Origin: Tritrichomonas musculus
Lineage: Eukaryota; Parabasalia; Tritrichomonadida; Tritrichomonadidae
DNA: 64,000 nt
NCBI GenBank assembly: GCA_039105265.1
Contig: JAPFFF010000018.1
Coordinates: 620,001 to 684,000, forward strand
Direction: 5' to 3'
Below, piece by piece: positions 1-7,264 of the stretch. The notes below the pieces were generated by a model. The model was not told the DNA's origin. It saw nothing but the letters and a program-made list of their open reading frames with translations, and searched no databases. The position numbers were made by a program, and so were the translations under genes. How positions within the stretch are numbered: position 1 is the first letter of the stretch; each line of letters begins with the position of its first letter.

Positions 1-143
1 TTTCTAGGTTTATCTTCATCTTTATCAGTATCATCCAAAGCTTTCGTTGTTCTTTGAGGGTCAGCTTGGGGATACAGAGCTCGGTACGGGGCTCTCGCGG
101 CTCTTCTATCTTTGAAGATAGTATTTATTAGAATTGCTTTTCT
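1..143 (-). other. edge fragment with unusual GC-rich open frame
   Basis: The minus strand stays open from a stop near 144-146 to the window edge and encodes an Arg/Ala/Pro-rich then Asp/Lys-rich peptide (for example RRAARAPYRALYPQADPQ). Bases about 60-110 are far more GC-rich than the surroundings. The open part has no ATG, so this could be a downstream exon, the end of a repeat or a decayed gene that continues outside the window. I do not recognise the family. Bases 144-462 are AT-rich and lead into the next gene. Confidence 0.3.
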
Positions 144-462
144 TCATCCAAATAATGATTAATTTTTTTTACCTATGACTGGTAGCTAATATGATTTATG
201 AAGAGTAAAAGTAAAAAAAAAGCATATTTATCAAAAAAGACAACAACCTCTAAGAAGATTTTGGCAAAATAAGCATTAACATTTTGATAATTTTACATCA
301 TTGATTGATTACATTTATAAGAAAGAGACATTTGCTTTGAATATTTATTAATGAAAAATATGAATTTGAAAGACGTTATACCGACAAGTTCATTCAATTT
401 ATTTTTAATATTTATTGAAAAAGCTCGTTTTTTCAAAATAAATATACGTTTAATTATTAGAA

Positions 463-2592
463 ATGACGAGATTAACTTCTTCCAAAGGCAGGCCCCCAAC
501 ATCTTCTAGGCCATTATCATCACGTAAAGGTGCAGGATATACTAATGGTTTACAAACATCTGGAGGGAAAAAAGTTATTTCTCCATTAGATCATGTTGCA
601 GAATCTTTTTCACAATTTTTAAAAGATACACGCGACGCCCCAGAAAATAAAATTAAGCAATTTAAGCAAAATATTATGAACGCAATTCAAGAATCCTCAA
701 ATTTAATAACAACTGAACATCCTCAAGAGGCATTAACCAAAGCTAAAGAAGCAGAAACAGAAATGAAAAGCCTCCAAGATTTTATTACCCAAAAAGGAAT
801 CGAAGAAAGTGATTTCAAATCTATTAAGTATACTGTTCTCATGCAACTTGCTGATGCATTCAAAGCAAATTCGATGTGGGAAGAAGCTCATCATCGTTAT
901 CAACGTCTGTTGAAAGATCGAGAATTTCCAAATCAGCAAATTGTTTACCTTGAAATAGGCAATGTTTATATGGCTCAAGGCAAATATGAAGATGCAATCA
1001 AAAATTATGAAATGGGAATCAATCATCTTAAAACTGATACCACTCGTTTAATAGCAAGGTTCAATCAAAATTGCGGAATTGCTCAAATCCATTTAGGTGA
1101 TTATCATAAAGCTCTTTCATCATTTGAAACAGCTATGCGTCAGGAACCATCAATTAAAACAGGATATAATCTTGTTTTATGTCATTCAGTTCTCTCATCT
1201 GTTGAAGAATTAAAAGAAGCATATATCAGAATGCTTTTAGTGAAGCCACAATCATCAATTGCAGAAATGAATGAATCAGATATTCTTGGTAACCAACTTC
1301 ATATTGAAAGAAGAGAACAAGTTCGATTAGTTATGCTTGCATCTCGCTTAGTTGCATCGAAAGCTAATGATAATTGGCAAGAAATGTATGAATTTATATT
1401 CCAGCAGTTAAAGAAATCGAAGTACCCAGAAGCAGCAGGAGAATTTGAAATTGCATATTCATTAGCATATTTATCTCACAAAAATGCAAATAAAGCTATT
1501 GAAATGTTACGCCAAATTAGAAAGAAAGACCCACAATTGATGGCATTAGCTGCAACCAATTTATCTTTCCTTTATTATTTAGAACAAGATTTCGAAAATG
1601 CTGACAAGTATGCCGACATAGCACTTGAACATGATAAATATAATGCACAAGCACTTGTTAACAAAGGAAATTGCTTGATGCAAAACGGCAAAGAAGATGA
1701 AGCTAGAGAAACGTATCTTCAAGCTATTTCTGTTGAAGCGGACTGTGTTGAAGCTCTTTATAATCTTGGTCTTGTTTCTAAATTGATGGGAGCCTATGAT
1801 GAATCCATTCAAGTTTTCGAAAAATTATTACGAATTATTCCTAAATGTCCAGAAGTTCATTTTGAATTGAGTGATTGTTATGATAAAATTGGTCATGTTT
1901 CAAATGCCATTGATTGGCTACATAGACTTATTAATATTCTTCCAACTGATCCAGCTGTATGGCGTCGACTTGGCTATATTTGGGATCGAGATGGAAATCA
2001 AACGCAGGCTTTTCAATGCTATAGCGAGAGTATCAAATATTGTCCATCAGATATAGAAGTAATTTCATGGTTAGGATCTTATTTCATGCATAATCAAATG
2101 TATGATAATGCCTTAAACTTTTTCCAAAGAGCAACAGCACTTGCTCCTAAAGAGCCACGATATCCATTGATGGTTGCATCATGCTATAGAAGCATGGATT
2201 GCAAGAATGAAGCTCTTGAAGTTTATGAAAAAGTTATTCAAATGGATCCAATGAACAAACAATGTCTTGAACATTTGATTAAATTGACAACTGAGATGGG
2301 ATTAACTGCAAAAGCAGATCATTATCAGCAAATGCACCAAGATATAGTTGATAGAATGAATGAAATGCAACAAGAAGAGATGATGATGAAACAAGAAGCT
2401 AATGTTGAAGATATTACTTCTAAACCAGTCGGATTAACAGGAACCACAATTACAAATCCAATGAGTTATACTAAAGAAAGAGTCGAGGCTCCATCGCTGC
2501 AAGTGGATAAAAGTGGACAGCAAGTTCATACAGCATTTGCAGGTGATGGAAAAGATGACATTTGGGGTGATGTTGATATTGACCTTGATTAA
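463..2592 (+). CDS. IFT88: intraflagellar transport protein 88 (IFT88), TPR protein
   Basis: This 709-residue protein is built mostly of tetratricopeptide repeats. IFT88 is a core subunit of the IFT-B train that moves cargo into and along flagella. The stretch around residues 365-640 follows the known IFT88 pattern closely, with a conserved NLSFLYYLEQDFENADKYAD block, an ALYNLGL repeat and a WLGSYF block. The protein has a short basic, low-complexity N-terminus and a tail ending in an acidic WGDVDIDLD-like peptide, as in other IFT88 proteins. It is somewhat shorter than the human protein (about 830 residues), mainly at the ends. The ATG at 463 is the first in frame. The stop overlaps a TAAA, the arrangement known to serve as the trichomonad polyadenylation signal. 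The gene is convergent with the SMP-domain gene downstream. Confidence 0.88.
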   Translation: MTRLTSSKGRPPTSSRPLSSRKGAGYTNGLQTSGGKKVISPLDHVAESFSQFLKDTRDAPENKIKQFKQNIMNAIQESSNLITTEHPQEALTKAKEAETEMKSLQDFITQKGIEESDFKSIKYTVLMQLADAFKANSMWEEAHHRYQRLLKDREFPNQQIVYLEIGNVYMAQGKYEDAIKNYEMGINHLKTDTTRLIARFNQNCGIAQIHLGDYHKALSSFETAMRQEPSIKTGYNLVLCHSVLSSVEELKEAYIRMLLVKPQSSIAEMNESDILGNQLHIERREQVRLVMLASRLVASKANDNWQEMYEFIFQQLKKSKYPEAAGEFEIAYSLAYLSHKNANKAIEMLRQIRKKDPQLMALAATNLSFLYYLEQDFENADKYADIALEHDKYNAQALVNKGNCLMQNGKEDEARETYLQAISVEADCVEALYNLGLVSKLMGAYDESIQVFEKLLRIIPKCPEVHFELSDCYDKIGHVSNAIDWLHRLINILPTDPAVWRRLGYIWDRDGNQTQAFQCYSESIKYCPSDIEVISWLGSYFMHNQMYDNALNFFQRATALAPKEPRYPLMVASCYRSMDCKNEALEVYEKVIQMDPMNKQCLEHLIKLTTEMGLTAKADHYQQMHQDIVDRMNEMQQEEMMMKQEANVEDITSKPVGLTGTTITNPMSYTKERVEAPSLQVDKSGQQVHTAFAGDGKDDIWGDVDIDLD

Positions 2593-3092
2593 ATTTTTTT
2601 TCTTTATGAGAAATAAAAAAAAAAAAGAATAAAGCAAGGGGAAAAACAACAACAAAAACAGAAAAGAAAAGAGTAATATATGTGATTTTAATTAGAATAA
2701 TAGTTTTTATTTTAAATGATTGAAATAAAAGCAATTAGGATTTCTATTAATTTATCAACTTTTTTTCCCCTCTAAAATGTTTATCATTAGTAGTTTCTTA
2801 ATGGTTTTTGAAATATATATCTAAAAGTATATTATAAATGTTGAAGACAAAGGTTTCAAAAAAAAAAAAAAAAAAAAAACTATGCATCTTCAACCTTATA
2901 GAGACAATGCTTTGGTGTAATGCTTAATATATTATTTATAATAATAAAAAAATGGAGATTGAAAATAAAAAAAAAAAATCTAATAGTTATATTTTTATAA
3001 TGTACATACAAAACTTTGTGTATATATATTCATGAATTAATGAATATATAAAAAGAAAAGACAAAAAGAATTAATATGAAAACAAAATAATA
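2593..3092. other. intergenic, between convergent 3' ends
   Basis: About 500 bases separate two convergent genes. They contain A/T-rich 3' untranslated sequence with an uninterrupted run of 22 A at 2858-2879 and several shorter A runs. I see no gene, RNA or inverted repeat here. Confidence 0.6.
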
Positions 3093-3677
3093 TCATACAA
3101 TCTTAGTGCCAGGAGGTAAGTCAATCGTAATTTTTTCCGGAAACTTTGCAAACTGTCTACGAACCAACCTCATAACTTTCTTCATCCCTCCATCAAATAA
3201 TGGACCAAGAAGACTGAGATTACTTTCTAAACAGAATTTTACTATTGGCGGCTCTGATAATTTTATAAAAGTTTCTTCACCATGCGTTAGTTCAACTTTT
3301 ACGATTACTTCAAATGCGGATGCAAGGAATCTGCACTTTGCTATTAAAGGTTGATCAGTATATAAGAAACCCATAAATCGAGATGTTTCAACTATTGATG
3401 TTGTTGTTCCAAGTGCGTTTAAATTTAGAACAAAACCTAAATCGAATTCAGCATTGCCATTGTATCTAAAAACGAGTTCAACACGCTGCTCGTTTAAATG
3501 AAGTGAAATAATACGTGATAATGCAACATGAGGTGGTTCATCTCCTAACGATATTGATTTAACAGTAACATTTGATTTCAACATTGGATTTATAGAATCA
3601 GGGACCGATTCGAGTATTCCCCAGATTTTTTCAGTAAGAAATGGTGTGAGCGCGGTCCAGTCGAACTGTAAAGACAT
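3093..3677 (-). CDS. SMP-domain lipid-transfer protein, Mdm12-like
   Basis: The protein is 194 residues, predicted soluble and without a signal peptide. It begins MSLQFDWTAL, close to the conserved Mdm12 start (MS-aliphatic-x-W-x-x-L). A 'SISLGDEPPHVALSRI' block follows, matching the Mdm12/SMP signature in which a beta strand ends in G-x-x-P-P. The rest alternates hydrophobic beta strands, ending in a helix with Arg/Lys and a Pro-rich C-terminus. SMP proteins form tubular lipid carriers; Mdm12 is the soluble subunit of the ER-mitochondria tether ERMES. If the call is right, the likely site is ER-hydrogenosome contacts, which is inference. It is shorter than fungal Mdm12 (about 270). An alternative is another SMP/TULIP family protein. 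It is divergent from the Arl gene across 520 bases. Confidence 0.6.
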   Translation of the reverse strand: MSLQFDWTALTPFLTEKIWGILESVPDSINPMLKSNVTVKSISLGDEPPHVALSRIISLHLNEQRVELVFRYNGNAEFDLGFVLNLNALGTTTSIVETSRFMGFLYTDQPLIAKCRFLASAFEVIVKVELTHGEETFIKLSEPPIVKFCLESNLSLLGPLFDGGMKKVMRLVRRQFAKFPEKITIDLPPGTKIV

Positions 3678-4197
3678 AATTTAATCAAATCGACCGCGAT
3701 TAATATCGTCAGTTTTTATTATTAAAAAATTGATCGGGATTAATTCAATTTTTGACGATACTCAGTAAAAGTTTGAATACGTTATTTGCAAAAACGCACA
3801 TTTATCTCAGAATTAAAAGCAAAAAATAGTAATTTTTTTGCATTAATGTAATATTTAATTGGTAAAAAGTATATTTATTTATTTATTTATTTATTATATT
3901 ATTAATTTTTTAAAAAGCAAAATATTAATCAATCTGGAGGGAAAATAGATTTTGGTTATAAATTTCTTATTTTTAAATGGAAAATTTTCTGATATAAGTA
4001 TTTCAAGCTCAATTTTTTTGAAGATTTCTTTATATTGATATAAGCTATATACATATTTCAAACTAATCATTGATTTTTTGAAGTTCTCTCTAAGAAGGTG
4101 CCTAAATCCTTTATATTTATATATAAATCAGTTTCTGAATATAGAACAGAATGCTTTTTTTGTATGACCATTTATCGTCACAAAAAAAATAAATAAA
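3678..4197. other. divergent intergenic promoter region
   Basis: This is the upstream space shared by the SMP gene (-) and the Arl gene (+). It carries a TTTA microsatellite at about 3866-3896 and otherwise AT-rich sequence. A TCA-type initiator near the Arl start is listed separately. No further gene is seen. Confidence 0.6.
4178..4183 (+). promoter_or_regulatory. putative initiator (Inr) of the Arl gene
   Basis: TCACAA fits the trichomonad initiator TCA(+1)Y(T/A). The +1 adenosine would be at 4180, giving an 18-base 5' leader. Confidence 0.5.
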
Positions 4198-4755
4198 ATG
4201 GGAGGTCTTCTTTCAAAGCTTTGGAACTTTGCTTTTGGAGATCCTCAAAAAAGGTTCAAAATAACAATTATTGGACTTGATAATGCAGGGAAAACAACAG
4301 CTTTATATCGTCTTATAGATGGAGTTGTTGTAAATACACAACCAACAGTTGGATCAAATGTTGAAACGTTTGAACGAAAAAATGTTCGTTTGCAATGCTG
4401 GGATCTTGCCGGTCAAACCGCTTTTCGGCAAGGATGGACAACGTTTTTCAATGGAACAGACGCCATTTTATTTGTTGTAGATTCAAGTGACAGAGCCAGA
4501 ATGGGAGAAGCACGAAATGAACTTTTCCGTGTTTTAGCAGATGAATCAACATCAAAATGCTGTATACTTGTACTTGCGAACAAACAAGATGTTCCAAATT
4601 GTATGTCTTTAAACGAAGTAATGGAAAGCCTTCAACTTTCAGAAATTAAAGAACATGAATGGTCCATTTTGCCATCATGCTCGCTTACAGGTCAAGGGCT
4701 TGAAGAAGCAGTTGATTGGCTTGTTATCCATTTGAATACTAGTCAAAAACAGTAA
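4198..4755 (+). CDS. Arf-like small GTPase, Arl5-like
   Basis: This 185-residue Arf-family GTPase starts MGGLLSKLW, so Gly2 is available for N-myristoylation. G1 is GLDNAGKT, the switch I Thr lies in QPTVGSNVE, and NKQD provides G4. The SNVE after the switch I Thr and the C-terminal 'IKEHEWSILPSCSLTGQGL' resemble Arl5, which acts at the trans-Golgi in vesicle tethering. The switch II motif is WDLAGQ, whereas nearly all family members have WDxGGQ: the first Gly is replaced by Ala while the catalytic Gln is kept. That could alter the nucleotide-dependent rearrangement. It is of normal family length. Arl5 is the best guess; other Arl subtypes are possible. Confidence 0.85.
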   Translation: MGGLLSKLWNFAFGDPQKRFKITIIGLDNAGKTTALYRLIDGVVVNTQPTVGSNVETFERKNVRLQCWDLAGQTAFRQGWTTFFNGTDAILFVVDSSDRARMGEARNELFRVLADESTSKCCILVLANKQDVPNCMSLNEVMESLQLSEIKEHEWSILPSCSLTGQGLEEAVDWLVIHLNTSQKQ

Positions 4756-5003
4756 TTTGCATATAGAGTATTTACCAAAAAGTAAATAAATAATTGTTTA
4801 TACCATCTCAAAATACTATTATTATTTTCCAATTAAAGGCTAGCCAACATCAAACTCTTTTCTTAGTTTTTATTCTCTTGTTACATGAGAAAAATACATT
4901 TTGAGTTTAAGTTATGCCATTTCCAAGTTATAGTTAAAATGGGTATAAATATTAAAAACACATAATAAATCAAATAAAACTTTATAACAATTAAAATACA
5001 GAA

Positions 5004-5822
5004 TTAGTTTCTATCGGTTCCAACATCATCACCAGAGGGTGAACAAGCAAAAAACACTACAATTGAGATAATTAATACAATTATACCAGATACAGTTAAT
5101 ATTGTGCCTGACATAGCTAATTTATTTGCTAAAGTTTTTTTCCAAAATCCAATATACATTTGAGGTGTAAAGACGAAATCGTATGGTAATACTTTTAATT
5201 CGTCAAACACTATTGATATTGAGTTTCTTTCTTCAACTTTAACATTTCCAATTATTATTTCTTCATATAAATCATTAAGATGCATAAAAGAGCCGATTTT
5301 TCTAGAACATTTTGGTTCAATTTGATTTTCTTGAGTTATAAGAGTAGAAAAAGGGCATTTAACTCTGTACTCACCATATTGACGAAACTGCTTTGGAAGA
5401 TCACCAGGAGAAATACTTCTATTAAAAAATTCTGATTTTTCATGTTTAAGATTAAATTCATTTTTAAAATAACTATGAGCAACATTATTTTTCAAAATTG
5501 AACCTGACATTTTAATTCCCCATAAATTGTGTAATATGTGAACATTTATTTTTTTACCTAAATGCTTTTTAGGAAAATCAGAAATGCTAATAGGATATAC
5601 TAGCTTATTTGAACTTTGTAGTCGATCATCTTTACTTGGAAAAGACCAAAGTGACAAAACATCATCTGTTGATTCTGGGAAGATAGGAATTGAATATAAA
5701 AAATCTGACATATAATATCTTGGAATTAAAATTCCAATTACCCAGCATGGTATCCCTGCTAAAAGTAGAATTCCAGAAGCAGAAAAAAAAGCACAAGTTA
5801 GAATAGATTCAGACAAAAACAT
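5004..5822 (-). CDS. membrane protein with N- and C-terminal transmembrane segments, unknown family
   Basis: This 272-residue protein has a long hydrophobic segment at residues about 8-32, a middle region of about 200 residues with little obvious motif, and a second hydrophobic helix at about 238-260 rich in Ile/Val/Leu. A short polar tail follows. The topology implies a folded lumenal or extracellular domain anchored at both ends. I do not recognise the family. The start ATG at 5822 is the first in frame and lies only 76 bases from the start of the divergent gene at 5899, so the two may share a promoter. Confidence 0.6.
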   Translation of the reverse strand: MFLSESILTCAFFSASGILLLAGIPCWVIGILIPRYYMSDFLYSIPIFPESTDDVLSLWSFPSKDDRLQSSNKLVYPISISDFPKKHLGKKINVHILHNLWGIKMSGSILKNNVAHSYFKNEFNLKHEKSEFFNRSISPGDLPKQFRQYGEYRVKCPFSTLITQENQIEPKCSRKIGSFMHLNDLYEEIIIGNVKVEERNSISIVFDELKVLPYDFVFTPQMYIGFWKKTLANKLAMSGTILTVSGIIVLIISIVVFFACSPSGDDVGTDRN

Positions 5823-5898
5823 TGTTTTATATTTTTTGTAATTGTATCAGCACGGTAGAATTAAATTCAAAAAGTTGATTTTCCCAAAAATTTAATAT

Positions 5899-6912
5899 AT
5901 GCTTGCTCTTTTTTTTATCATTAAAGCCAAAAGTGATTGCATCAAATATCAACAAGATACATTTAATAGTTCAATTGCCTGCCCAAAAGATTGCATTATA
6001 GTATCAAACTCTTTATTCCGAAATATTGACAAGCCCATTTTAGATTGCGAATTAAACCGAATTGAATTCAACGATTGTATTTTTACTAATGTGTTATCAA
6101 TAGTTAATTCAAACAGAATCGAATCGTTTTATTTTAATCGTAATTGCTGTAATAATAATGGCAATTCTTTGAACTCAATTTGCATCAGCGTTTCACCGAA
6201 ATCAGAATGTAATTTTATCATGAATACATTTTCTGGCTTTGTAGGAAACAAAGAATCGAATTTTTTTTATTTTGCTTCTAAAAAAATTCGTATAACGAAT
6301 CTCAATTTAACAAATAATCGAGGTTTCAATTTTGCAACTTCCATTTCTCAACCAAGTGATACCCTACAATTTGATGATACTACTTTTTGTAATAATGAAA
6401 ATTTTAATGGACATATATTTATATCTATTGAAGCTGGCTCATTTCATTTTGATAGAATTTATGATGATGGTAGTAAATCTATTACTTTTTTAGAAACAGA
6501 TAATGACTTACACTTTATTATTACTAGAGCTTATTTGAAAAATGATATGAATATTACAATTGGAAATGGTACTGTTTGGTTTGTCCATTCATACATATCA
6601 GGAACATACCCGAAGATTGGAGAAACAGTGCCTTTATCAGGAGTTGTTGTGGATTCTTCAATCAATTCAGCAAGTACATATTTTATTAATCATTTATCTG
6701 TCCCTGAATGTCGTACAAAAAACATTGAAACTATACCACCGCCACGTCATACAGTTGCAAGTAGTATGAAACTTAAAATTGCTTTCAGCTTTATTGGTGG
6801 AGCCATTCTTGGTGTTGTTGTTTTTCTTATAATATACTTTACTGTCAAATATTCAATTAAATGCTATCAAAAGAAACAAGATCAGCAGCATCCAGTGTTT
6901 GAACTCAATTAA
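5899..6912 (+). CDS. type I surface membrane protein, unknown
   Basis: The protein has 337 residues. It starts with a short hydrophobic stretch (about residues 1-9) that could be a signal sequence. A Cys- and Asn-rich ectodomain of about 270 residues follows, with repeated N-x-x-F/I-beta-strand patterns suggestive of a right-handed beta helix. There are several possible N-glycosylation sites, a Pro-rich stalk and one strong transmembrane helix near residues 290-315. The cytoplasmic tail is short and basic, ending PVFELN. This layout (large ectodomain, one helix, short tail) is common in trichomonad surface proteins. I cannot name a family. The stop is followed by A to give TAAA. Confidence 0.6.
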   Translation: MLALFFIIKAKSDCIKYQQDTFNSSIACPKDCIIVSNSLFRNIDKPILDCELNRIEFNDCIFTNVLSIVNSNRIESFYFNRNCCNNNGNSLNSICISVSPKSECNFIMNTFSGFVGNKESNFFYFASKKIRITNLNLTNNRGFNFATSISQPSDTLQFDDTTFCNNENFNGHIFISIEAGSFHFDRIYDDGSKSITFLETDNDLHFIITRAYLKNDMNITIGNGTVWFVHSYISGTYPKIGETVPLSGVVVDSSINSASTYFINHLSVPECRTKNIETIPPPRHTVASSMKLKIAFSFIGGAILGVVVFLIIYFTVKYSIKCYQKKQDQQHPVFELN

Positions 6913-7264
6913 AAAGAAAAGGTGAATAATGTTTTTATTTAATTCAGAAATACGGAATTTGTAAATATAAATATGTTAGCAATTATTTTTAAGTAACACT
7001 TTTTTTTATTTTATTTTAAATATTACTCAAAATGGCATTTCTATAATCATGTATTTGTACAGTTAATAAAAAAATGAAAATCGTATAATGGATATAAACT
7101 AGATTAAAAAAAAATTAATAAGTCCATATATATTTATGAGTCAAATTGTTGTTTTTGTAAGATTTATATTTAAAAATAAAATGATTGTTCATTTGCTTGA
7201 AATCAATTGATTGCAAAAAAAATATGGATAAATATAAACTGAAAAAGTTTATAATCATTATTAT
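6913..7264. other. intergenic
   Basis: About 350 AT-rich bases between two plus-strand genes. Apart from an initiator-like site close to 7265, nothing is seen. Confidence 0.6.
7255..7261 (+). promoter_or_regulatory. putative initiator (Inr) of the kinase-like/ankyrin gene
   Basis: TCATTAT fits TCA(+1)Y(T/A) with the +1 adenosine at 7257, 8 bases before the ATG at 7265. Such short leaders are normal in trichomonads. Confidence 0.5.

Noticed and set aside
2858-2879. Poly-A run as the end of a retroposed copy
   Set aside because: No coding or structured sequence precedes it other than the IFT88 3' flank; similar A runs follow several genes here.
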